DNA of 64,000 bases from the NCBI GenBank assembly GCA_027943885.1, contig AP027078.1, positions 62,001-126,000 on the forward strand, in the 5' to 3' direction. The notes beneath the pieces are model-generated. The model was not told the DNA's origin, did not search any database, and saw only the letters and a list, made by a program, of their open reading frames with translations. The stretch comes from Candidatus Tyloplasma litorale (lineage in GTDB: Bacteria > Bacillota_I > Bacilli_A > Mycoplasmatales > Hepatoplasmataceae). Positions within the stretch are counted from its first letter, which is position 1. Each line of letters opens with the position of its first letter. The position numbers were made by a program, and so were the translations under genes. Below, one piece after another: positions 43,450 through 52,911 of the stretch.

Positions 43450-45144
43450 ATGAATACAGAAAAAGAAGTGGTTCAAACAAAAGAAAAATTTAATTTAGGT
43501 TCTAAGAATGTGCGGAAAACATTTCTTTCTATTTTGATACCTACATTAATAGCTCAAGTTATTGCCGGAACATTTATAGTTTTTGATACATTTTTTGTTT
43601 CTCATGGTTTTCAAGCTTCGTCAGTTTTTAATTTTTCAGATTACTCATTGATTGCAGAAAATTCTTCTTATGCAGCTTTAGGTCCTGCTGCAATATCCTA
43701 TGCAATGCCATATACTTTTTTAATAATTGGTATTGGTCTTTCGATAGGTGGAGGTCTTTCAGCAATTATGACTAAGCAAATGGCCAATAATGATAAAATT
43801 GGTGAACAAAAAACTATGAATTCATACATGCCTTTATCAATTTATGGTGGATTATTAATAATGATTATTATATTGATTTTTGCTAAGGTTTTAGTTTGAT
43901 TGGGTTCAGGTTTTCAAAAAGATTATTTAGATGCTTGATTTGCAAATCCATTAATGGATAGTAATTGATCAGTTGATGCAAATAATATTACATCTGCTAC
44001 TTATAAATATGTTAATGGACATATTCTTTCTCAATCTGCTTGATATTTAAGAATTCAAGCACTTGGAGCAATACCATATATTTATATGTCTGCTGGTGTC
44101 ATAATGTTAAGAGTTCAAGGTAAAGCACAATATGCAACATCATTTTCAGCTGTGGGATTAGTTACAAATATTTTTTTAGATTTTTTATTTATCATTGTTC
44201 TTAAAATGAATGTTGTTGGAGCTGCAATTGCAACAGTAGTTGGTCAATATGCAACAGCTGCTATTTATTGATGATACTTTCAATTTAGAGCAGATGTTAA
44301 AGCAAAAAAACTAGATTGATCACATTCTAATCATATTATGAAAGAAACATTTATTGGTGGAGTATCGATAATGATGTTACAAGTTATTACTGCTATTACA
44401 TTATTATTATTCACTTTTTCAATCGGTATTACTAATTATGGTAATATGTATGATGTTACTAATTACACCTCTGTTTATCAAGGTTATAATTCTGTTTTTA
44501 TATTTTGTAATTTAATTATTATTGCTGCTGCTCAATCAATGAAACCAATAGTTGAATATAACTATATTAAAGGTGATATGAATAATGTTAGAAAAGCAAG
44601 AAATTGAGGTTATGGATTTGCAATGTCATTTTCATTTATGGTTACTATTTTAATTGTTATTTTTAGAAATGAAGTTATTGGTGTTTTTTATAAAGTTGAT
44701 GGTAGTGCTGTTGATTACATTACAACTGGATTCTTTATAAATGCTGGAAGATATTTAGATGGAGCACAAATATTTACTAATGGAATGGCTGTTGCTGGAT
44801 TAATTACAGGAATCTTATTTATTTCATTTCCTATAGCTAGTGGAATTCAAATGTCTGGTGCTTATATTCAATCCTTAGGACAAAATCAAAAGACATCAAT
44901 CATATTATTTGGTAAAATAATTTTACTTCTTCCAATCATATTGATCATGGGGTTTTTGGCTGCTGATTTAGTTCATAGTAATTGAGAATATAACATTATT
45001 AATGACAACATTACTTCCTTTGAAACTGAATCTGCTAATTTAGGAATGTTTTTAGCATTACCAATAACTGATTTATTAATAGGTTTATTAACTTTTGTAT
45101 ATTTTTATCAATCAGAAAAACTTATAAAAGTGAAAAATTCCTAA
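43450..45144 (+). CDS. MATE-family exporter
   Basis: 564-aa membrane protein with about 12 helices in two related halves. N-terminal IPTLIAQVIAGTFIVFDTFFVSH and the later SIGGGLSAIMTKQMA and RVQGKAQYATSFSAVGLVTNIFLD segments (given in part) are typical of the Na+/H+-driven multidrug and toxin extrusion family. It is longer than most because of a polar loop after helix 4 (about residues 155-190) and another after helix 11. Starts 15 bases after the mutase, about 14 bases downstream of a TATAAT, without a ribosome site. Substrate unknown. Confidence 0.85.
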
Positions 45145-45158
45145 AAAAATTTTAAATT

Positions 45159-45189
45159 AAGAAGATTAAATAGAATTAATCTTCTTTTT
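45159..45189 (+). terminator. Rho-independent terminator after the MATE gene
   Basis: Perfect 11-bp stem AAGAAGATTAA/TTAATCTTCTT with a 6-base loop and T tail. Confidence 0.9.
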
Positions 45190-45227
45190 GCTTATATTTA
45201 TTTATAGTTTTTTTAAAAAGAATTTAG

Positions 45228-45233
45228 TATAAT
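45228..45233 (+). promoter_or_regulatory. -10 box of the secY-adk-map-infA unit
   Basis: TATAAT ten bases before the secY ATG, leaving a 5' leader of only a few bases and no ribosome site. It shows that secY has its own promoter here instead of being read from upstream ribosomal genes. Confidence 0.6.
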
Positions 45234-45243
45234 TTATTTATAT

Positions 45244-46590
45244 ATGCGAATATTTAAATCAATTTTTACTAACTGAAAAATAGCAAAAAGACTTTTAATA
45301 ATGATTGCCTTTGTTCTTTTATTTAGGTTAGGGATTATGATAACAATTCCAGGAACTAGTATTAATTCTAGTGAGGCATTTGATTCAGTGTCCTTTATTG
45401 GAATAATGAACATACTTGGTGGTGGTGGACTAACTAAATTCTCAATATTTTCATTGGGAGTTTCTCCATATATTACAGCATCAATTATTATTCAATTACT
45501 TTCTTCTGATATTATTCCTTATTTATCAAGATTAAATAGACAAGGTGAAAAAGGAAGAATAAAGTCAGAAAAAATAACAAGATATTTAACTATATTTATT
45601 GCAACAATACAATCACTTGCAATAATTTCTGCATTGTCTGCTTCAGGTTATCTTGAAATTGAGCAATATAGTGGAGCTTCAGGTTATTTTATGTTAACTT
45701 TAATAATGGTTTCTGGATCAATGATTTCTTTATGAATTGCTGATCAAATTACTATTTCAGGAGTAGGTAATGGGACTTCAATTATTATTGTTGTTGGTAT
45801 AGTTTCAAAAATTCCAACAATGCTTATAAATCAATTTAGCTTCTTTGTTGGTTCTTCAGAAGTTGCTGAACAAATATTATTTGGTGTAATGAACTTTATT
45901 TTTTATCTTTTATTTACATTTGGTTTAATTTGAATAATTGCATTTTTTGAAACTTCTGAAAGAAGATTACCTATTCAACAAACAGGACAAGGATTAAATT
46001 TAGTTAATGATAAACAAACATATTTACCAATTAAAGTTAATCCTGCTGGTGTAATCCCAGTTATATTTGCATCTGCAATAATGTCTTTACCAGGAACAAT
46101 TGCCCAATTTTTTAGTGATACACAAGGAGCAACTTGAGTAATAGATAATTTTTCACTAACAGCACCATTTGGTATTTGTTTTTATGCAGCTTTGCTATTT
46201 TTATTTACAATGTTTTACTCTCATATAAATATTAATTCACTTGAAACTTCAGAAAATTTTCAAAAATCATCAACATTCATAATAGGTGTTAAACCTGGTC
46301 TTGAAACAGAAAAATATATTTCAAAAGTTGTAACTAGATTATCCATAATAGGAGCTATTGAATTAACGACTATAGCTATAATGCCTTATTTATTAACATT
46401 TATTGGTATCCCAAGTCAAATAGCTGTTGGTGGTACTTCGATGATTATTTTGATTTCTGTTGCTATTGATACATGAGAACAAATAAATGCAAGGATAATT
46501 GCAGCAGAATCAACAGTTCAACAAAAAACAAAAATTTATCAAAAAGAAACAAATAAAAAGGGAAATAGTGAGACAATTTTATTTGATTAA
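45244..46590 (+). CDS. secY: Protein translocase subunit SecY
   Basis: 448-aa ten-helix channel for protein export. Typical landmarks: the N-terminal amphipathic start, plug and helix 2 region ([27 protein letters not shown], partly given), the cytoplasmic loop [18 protein letters not shown], and [12 protein letters not shown]. In most bacteria it follows rplO in the spc operon; here it follows a MATE exporter and its terminator. Four or more TGA(Trp). First gene of a four-gene unit. Confidence 0.95.
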
Positions 46591-46602
46591 GAAAGGAAAA
46601 AA

Positions 46603-47244
46603 ATGATACTAATATTTTTAGGTCCTCCTGGTTCAGGAAAAGGAACAATTTCAGAAAAAATGGTTCAAAATCATAATTTTAAACATATATCAACAGGTGA
46701 TATTTTTAGAAAAACAATTTCTAATGGAACACCATTAGGGATAAAAGTAAAACAAATTATAAATTCAGGTAATTTAGTTGATGATAAAACAACATGAGAA
46801 GTTGCTAAAGATGCTTTAGAAAAATTTGATTTAAATAGTGAAAATATAATTTTAGATGGTTATCCAAGAAATATTGATCAATCATTTTTTCTTGAGAAAT
46901 GATTAAAAGAGCAAAGCATAACTAATCTTAAAGAAATCTATTTTGAAATTTCAAAAGATGTAATAATAAAACGTTTGACTTCAAGAATGGTTTGTGATAA
47001 ATGTGGGCGTACTTATAATAAATTAACTCTTAAACCAAAGATTGAATGAAAATGTGATGATGATAATTCAGAGCTTATCCAAAGAAAAGATGATAGAGAA
47101 GAAAATGTTAAAGTTAGATTGGAAACTTATGAAAAAGTTACTGCTCCTTTAATAAAATACTTTACCCAAAAAAATAATTTAATAGTTGTTAAAGGAGATG
47201 ATGATGCTGAAAGTATTATTTCAAAAATACTTAAAAGCATTTAA
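46603..47244 (+). CDS. adk: Adenylate kinase
   Basis: 213-aa enzyme converting ATP + AMP to 2 ADP. P-loop GPPGSGKGT, AMP site HISTGDIFRK, LDGYPRNIDQ, and a zinc-type LID (CDKCGRTYN ... KCDDD, three Cys and an Asp) with QRKDDREENVKVRL. AAAGGAAA site before the ATG, 12 bases after secY. The secY-adk-map-infA order is the usual end of the spc operon. Confidence 0.96.
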
Positions 47245-47253
47245 AAAATAAAA

Positions 47254-47997
47254 ATGGCTTTAGTTAAAACAAAACACCAAATATCAAAAATGAAAGAAGC
47301 AGGAAGAATAGTTGCTTTAGTTCATAAGGAATTAAAAAAAATAATACAACCCAATATTTCTTTAATAGAATTAAATGATTTAGCTGAAAAAATAATATTA
47401 GATGAAGGGGGAAAACCTGCTTTCAAAGGATATGATGGATTCCCTGCTGCTATATGTTCTTCAGTCAATGAAGTTATGGTTCATGGTATACCTTCTAATT
47501 ACAGATTAAATTCTGGTGATATTATTTCCATTGATGTTGGTGTTGAGAAAAATGGATGATATGGTGATGCAGCATTTACAGTTGGTGTTGGCAAGGTTTC
47601 CTCTAAAGCACAAAAATTAATAGATGTAACTAAAAATGCTTTAAATTCAGCAATTAAATTTGCAAAACCTGGAATTACTTTAGGTGAACTAGGTAAACAT
47701 ATTGAATCATTTGCATTAAAAAATGGATATTCTTCTGCTCATGATTTTGTTGGTCATGGAATAGGCACAAAAATGCATGAAGAACCTTTTGTTCCAAATT
47801 ATGAATTTAAAGGAGGAATGAAATTAAAAGAAGGAATGACAATTTGTATTGAGCCTATGTTTATAGATGGACCAGATGATTTATTTATTGATCCTATAGA
47901 TAAATGAACTGTTAGAAGTAAAAATAAAGATTTAACAACTCATTATGAACATACAATATTAATAACTAAAGAAGGTGGTGAAATATTAACCAAATAA
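47254..47997 (+). CDS. map: Methionine aminopeptidase, type I
   Basis: 247-aa enzyme that removes the starting Met from new proteins. Metal ligands are in DIISIDVGVEKNGWYGDAA (two Asp), HDFVGHGIGTKMHEEP (His), ICIEPMF (Glu) and HYEHTILIT (Glu). The Trp at about 47557 is a TGA. Starts nine bases after adk. Confidence 0.96.
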
Positions 47998-48014
47998 GGG
48001 AGGAAATAAGAAGA

Positions 48015-48233
48015 ATGTCAGAAAATATGTTAATTACAGGAAATATTATTCAAGTAATACCTGGTGGAGATTTTAAAGTTAAATTAGATAATGGCCATAT
48101 TTTACATTGCCATGTTTCAGGTAAGGTTAGAAAAAATTATATAAAAATAGTGATGGGTGATTTGGTAACTGTAGAAGTATCGCCTTATGATTTAACTAAG
48201 GGTAGAATTGTTTATAGAGGAAAAAGAAAATAG
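48015..48233 (+). CDS. infA: Translation initiation factor IF-1
   Basis: 72-aa OB-fold factor that occupies the ribosomal A site during initiation. Core GNIIQVIPGGDFKVKLDNGH, KVRKNYIKIVMGDLVTVEVSPYDL (given in part) and the ending TKGRIVYRGK are complete. GGGAGGAA site upstream. In most relatives rpmJ, rpsM, rpsK, rpoA and rplQ follow; here a terminator does. Confidence 0.96.
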   Translation: MSENMLITGNIIQVIPGGDFKVKLDNGHILHCHVSGKVRKNYIKIVMGDLVTVEVSPYDLTKGRIVYRGKRK

Positions 48234-48240
48234 AATATTA

Positions 48241-48275
48241 AAAAAAACAAGTTCAAATTTGAACTTGTTTTTTTT
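48241..48275. terminator. Bidirectional terminator between infA and rpsD
   Basis: Long perfect palindrome AAAAACAAGTTCAAATTTGAACTTGTTTTT with A and T runs on both sides, so it can end transcripts from infA (+) and from rpsD (-). Confidence 0.88.
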
Positions 48276-48294
48276 ATATTTAACAAATATTTTG

Positions 48295-48900
48295 TTATTT
48301 GTTGTAAAACTCTACTAGTAAAGCTTCGTTTATTTGTCCTGACAACTCTTCTCTTTCAGGTAATCTTTCATATTTACCTTTCATTTCTTTTGCATCAAAA
48401 GAAACAAATTCAACAGGCATACGTTTTAAAAGGTTATCCTTCATAAAGAAATTTTCTGAATGTTTTTCTTTAACTGAAATTACATCCCCAACTTTCACAT
48501 TATATGAAGGTATATCTACTTTTTTATCATTAACTTTTATTAATCCATGATTAACAAATTGTCTTGACTGTCTTCTTGTATTTGCTAATCCTGCTCTATA
48601 AACAATATTATCTAATCTTGATTCTAAAAGTATTAATAAATTTGTACCTAAAACACCTTTCATTTTTGTTGCTTTTTCAAAAGTATTTTTTAATTGTTTT
48701 TCAGATAAACCATACATAAATCTTACTTTTTGTTTTTCATATAAATGTGATCCATAGTTTGAAAGTTTTTGGTTTTTAGCACCATGCTGTCCAGGAGAAA
48801 CTGTTCTTTTTTTACCTTTAATAAATTCTTTATTATTTTCAAGTATAGAAAATTTAAGTCTTCTTGATTTTTTATTATTAGGTCCAGTATATCTTGACAT
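48295..48900 (-). CDS. rpsD: Small ribosomal subunit protein uS4
   Basis: 201-aa S4, a primary 16S rRNA-binding protein that nucleates 30S assembly. Starts [18 protein letters not shown], has the [15 protein letters not shown] segment, the S4 RNA-binding domain ([38 protein letters not shown]) and the usual C-terminus. An AAAGGAG site precedes the ATG on the reverse strand. It stands alone on the minus strand, as in Bacillus, rather than in the alpha operon. Confidence 0.97.
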   Translation of the reverse strand: MSRYTGPNNKKSRRLKFSILENNKEFIKGKKRTVSPGQHGAKNQKLSNYGSHLYEKQKVRFMYGLSEKQLKNTFEKATKMKGVLGTNLLILLESRLDNIVYRAGLANTRRQSRQFVNHGLIKVNDKKVDIPSYNVKVGDVISVKEKHSENFFMKDNLLKRMPVEFVSFDAKEMKGKYERLPEREELSGQINEALLVEFYNK

Positions 48901-49022
48901 ATATTTACTCCTTTTATTTAATTCTGTATATTTATAAACATAAAATCTTGTCCCCTAAAAACAATGATTATGTTAATGCTTTCGATATTACAGCTTATCT
49001 AATAGCAACACACAATTGTCAA
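48901..49022 (-). promoter_or_regulatory. rpsD promoter and leader
   Basis: On the minus strand a perfect TTGACA (49022-49017) is followed after 16-17 bases by a TAGATAAG -10-like stretch, giving a leader of about 90 bases before rpsD. The leader is noticeably richer in G+C than neighbouring gaps (GGGGACAAGA). S4 autoregulates through its leader in Bacilli; a similar element is possible but its structure is not evident. Confidence 0.45.
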
Positions 49023-49062
49023 TAATCATTAGTTAATAGTAACAAGTGCTGATTTCATGCCA

Positions 49063-49068
49063 TATAAT
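49063..49068 (+). promoter_or_regulatory. -10 box for the ezrA-thiI-nrnA-dnaE cluster
   Basis: TATAAT in the rpsD/EzrA divergent gap, 49 bases before the chosen ATG at 49118. No clear -35. Confidence 0.4.
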
Positions 49069-49117
49069 TATACCTTATTTATTTATTAATATAATAAGAG
49101 TGATAAAATTACATTAT

Positions 49118-50788
49118 ATGTTTTTTATTGCATTTGTGTTATTATTAATATTTATTTTATTAATAATTTTTAATTTTTTAATTTATAAATTAACTATTTT
49201 TTATGAAAGAAATAATAGGATTAATAAAATTCAAAAGAATTTAAATTTTTTCCCACCTCATAAATTAAAACTAAAAATAAATTCTTTACCTAAAAAAATA
49301 AAAAATAATTCAGAAATTAAAATAATCATTGAAAGAATAAATGAATTAGAGAATATTGATTATAAAAAAATTAAATTAAAGTTGAATTTAATGAAAAAAA
49401 TTTCAAGTAAAACATCTCCAAAATCTTTTGCATTATTTAATTTAAGTTATAACAAAATAATTAAAATGATTATTGAATATGAAAAAAATTATTTGGAAAT
49501 TAGATTTTCATCTATTGAAGCTACATCTGAAATACAAATTTATAAATCAATAGTAGTTTTATTAAAAGAAAAATTGGATTATTTTTATAATAAAATTTCA
49601 AGTTCTGAAGAAAAAATAATAAAAGATTCAGAAATTTTAAAAAATGATCTTTTTAAAATTAAAATAAATATAAAAAGTTTAGAAAAAATTATTTTTAACA
49701 GTGATGGAAAAATTTTTAATGATGAATTTGATTCATTAAAGGAAATACTCTTTAAAAATATAAAGAAATTTATAATAAATTTTAAATTTTTAGAAATATA
49801 TTTAGCATATGTTAAAGATAAATTAATAATTGAAGAAGAAAAAATTATTAATTTCTTAAAAGATAATGAAAAAGAATTATCTAATATAAAAGATCAAATT
49901 GAGAAAACATTATTAGATATAAAAGAATATAAAATAAAATTAAAAAATGAATTAATTAATTTGAATATTGATAATTCAAAAATAATTTTAAAAAAAATGA
50001 ATGAATTTTTAAATAAAATCAAAATTAAAACATATTTAAATTATGAATATACTAATTTTCTTAAAAAAGAATATAAGGATGTAAATTTATTTAAAAAATA
50101 TGTTGAAGAGAATAATTCTTTATTTTTAGAAGAAATTAAAAAACAAAGATTTGCAAATCAAGAAGAAATTTTTAATGAAATGGATATATTAAAGGAAGAA
50201 TTTAATAAAAAATACATTAAATTTAACAAAATGATTTCTATTGAAAAAAATGAATTTGATTGAATAAAATTACAAATTTTTTTATTAGAAACAATTATTT
50301 CTTTTAAAAAATATAAAGATTTTTTAAAAGAAAAACTTAAGGACATTTCTCAAATAAATTCAATTAATAATATGGTGAATAAAAAAATTCTTAATATGAA
50401 TATTTTTTTATTAAAAATAGAATTTAATATTTCTAAATTGGATGGAATTCTTAAAGAAGAGTTAGAAAAAAAATATAAATTATTAGAGGGAAATTTTTAT
50501 TTAATAAGAGAAAAATTTAAAAATAATAAAAGATTTTTAAATAAAAATGAAATATCACTAATAAATGAACTTTATTTTAATATTGAAGAATTATTATCAA
50601 TTTCTATATCAAATTCTTTTGAAATATTTTTTATAGAGGAATGTATTATTTTTTTAAATAGATATAAGGGTAATAATTTTAAATTAGATGAAAAATTAGA
50701 TTTAATATATTTAAAATTTAAAAATGAAAAATATAGTGAATCATTGAAAAAAATAAAGGAGGTAATTAATTTTTATGGAATTAAATAA
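49118..50788 (+). CDS. ezrA: EzrA-like division protein (one membrane helix plus long coiled coil)
   Basis: 556-aa protein. One N-terminal membrane helix (about residues 2-24) is followed by a short basic stretch and some 500 residues of Lys/Glu/Asn-rich helix, almost entirely coiled coil. Length (EzrA about 560 aa), topology and the gene next door (thiI, as in the ezrA-nifZ-thiI order of Bacillus) support EzrA, a regulator of FtsZ rings; sequence identity is too low to see motifs. A GTG at 49100 is an alternative start in the same frame. One TGA(Trp) at 50261. Overlaps thiI by 14 bases. Confidence 0.65.
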
Positions 50789-51965
50789 TAAATATATTGT
50801 TGTCAAATTTTCAGAACTTTCATTAAAAGGTGGAAATAAAAAAGAATTTGTAAAAATTTTAATTAGAAATATAAAAAATAAATTAAAAGATAAAAAAATA
50901 AAAGCAGAAGTTAAAAATGCTAAAGACAAAATTGAAATTTATTCAGATCATAATTTAGAAGAAGTTTTTGAAATAATGGACAAAATAGTTGGTATTTCAT
51001 CTTACTCCTATTATTATAAATTTGAAGCAAATGAAAAGAATATTTTAAAAAATTTACAAGAAAAATTATCTAATTTTCAAAAAGGAACTAAATTTAGAAT
51101 TAGTTTAAAAATTATCCAAAATGATGAATTTGATGATAAATCAAAATTAATTAATTTATTAGCTTGATATGCTATTGAAAAATTAGGTTTTATTGTTGAT
51201 CTTTCGAATTATGATATAGATATAAATTTAAGAATAGAAAAAAATATTGCAATATTTTTTTTTGAAAAGAAAATTGGAATATATGGTTTACCAGCAGGTG
51301 TTAATGGTAAAGCTTTAACATTATTATCAGGAGGAATTGATTCACCTGTTGCAGCTTTTAAAACAGTAACCAGAGGAGTAAATGTATCATTTATAACTTT
51401 TTTAACTCCTAGAACATCAGAAGCAAATGTTATTAATAAAATAAAAGATTTAGCAATAAAAGTTGATGAATACAATGGTATTCATGGAAAAATAATTTTT
51501 GTAAATTTTGAAAAAGTTCAAGAAGAAATTTCTAAATTGAAAGATTCTTCTTATAGAATAACTTTATTAAGAAGATTTTTTGTTAAATTTGCACAAATTA
51601 TTTCAAAGAAGTATGGTTATAAATTCTTGATAACTGGTGATTCTTTAGGTCAGGTTGCTTCACAAACACCAGAATCCATGACTCAAATAGATAATGCTAC
51701 AGATCAATTAATTATCAGGCCCTTGGTATCCATGAGTAAAAATGAGATAATTAGAATAGCTGAAAAAATAGGAACTTATAAAATATCAATTCGCCCTGGT
51801 GATGATATGTGTTCATTATTTACTCCTAAAAAACCTATAATTTTTCCTAAAAAAGAAATGGTTCAAGACTTAGAAAGTAAATTAACAAATATGGATGATA
51901 TATTGTTTAAAATTTTAAAAGAGGAAACTAGAATTATTGATATTAAGGAGATTTATGATGTTTAA
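50775..51965 (+). CDS. thiI: tRNA 4-thiouridine synthetase ThiI
   Basis: 396-aa enzyme that thiolates U8 of tRNAs. N-terminal ferredoxin-like domain and THUMP (about residues 1-170) precede the PP-loop ATPase with LLSGGIDSPVAAF. A conserved Cys lies in GDDMCSLFTPKKP. No rhodanese domain is attached, as in Firmicutes. AAGGAGG site inside the end of the EzrA-like gene. Its partner cysteine desulfurase is not in the window. The stop overlaps the nrnA start. Confidence 0.94.
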
Positions 51966-52911
51966 ATATGTATTAAAAAAAATTCAAAAATATGATAAAA
52001 TCATTATTCATAGACATTCTAAACCAGATGGCGATGCATTAGGTTCACAATTAGGTTTAAAAGAAATTTTAAAAATTAATTTTCCAGAAAAACTTGTTTA
52101 TGCAATTGGAGATTCAAGCGAATTTGAAGAAACACCTTTGAAAAACATATTTAAATCTTCTTTTGAAAAAGTTAATGAGAAAAAATATAATAATTCATTA
52201 GTTATTGTTTTAGATTCTGCTAATATTTCTAGAATTGAAGGTGAAGAATTTTTTAGAGGCAATGAAGTAATTAAAATAGATCATCATAAAACTAATGAAG
52301 AATATGGTGATTTAGAATGAGTTGAATCTGATGCTTCTTCAACTTGTGAATTAATTTCTAGATTTGCAAGAAAAAATAAATTAAAAGTAAATAAAAAATC
52401 TGCTGATTATCTTTTAACTGGGATTATCACGGATAGTGGTAGATTTTCATTTAGTTCTGTTAGTTATCGTACTTTTCAAGAAGCAAGTTTTTTATTAGAA
52501 AAAGGTGCAAAACCACAAAAAATTGTTAATGCATTAAATGATAGAGATATAAATTTTATAAGAATACAAGGTCACATTCTTTCTAATTTAGAATTTAAAA
52601 ATAAAGTTTCTTGATATATGATGCCAAAAGGTCTTCATAAAAAATTTAATGTTAATTACGATACTGCTTCACAACTTATATTTTTATTAATGTCATTTAA
52701 AGAAGTTGAATATGCTGTTTATGCATCTTTTGATGAAAAAAATAGTGTGTGAAAAGCATCTTTAAGATCCAAAAAAAGAGCAATTAATAAATTAGCACAA
52801 GAATATGGTGGCGGCGGTCATGAAATGGCTTCTGGCTTTACTTTTAAAAATAAAAAGGAGTTTCCATTAATTGTTAAAAAGTTAATGGTGATGGCAAATG
52901 AAAAATCCTAA
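51958..52911 (+). CDS. nrnA: Oligoribonuclease/pAp phosphatase NrnA (DHH family)
   Basis: 317-aa soluble DHH/DHHA1 phosphoesterase that degrades very short RNAs and dephosphorylates pAp. Motifs: HRHSKPDGDALGSQLG, VLDSANISR, KIDHHKTNEEY, GIITDSGRFSF and GGGGHEMASGF. Unlike GdpP it lacks membrane and PAS/GGDEF parts. The ATG at 51958 is chosen for a seven-base distance to GGAG; the ATG one codon earlier is equally possible. Overlaps thiI (8 bases) and dnaE (14 bases), so the chain is translationally coupled. It could also process pApA produced by GdpP. Confidence 0.92.

Noticed and set aside
48963-49030. 9-bp inverted repeat AATGATTAT/ATAATCATT across the rpsD promoter region
   Set aside because: One arm lies upstream of the inferred transcription start, so it cannot be a leader hairpin; short A/T repeats are expected by chance.
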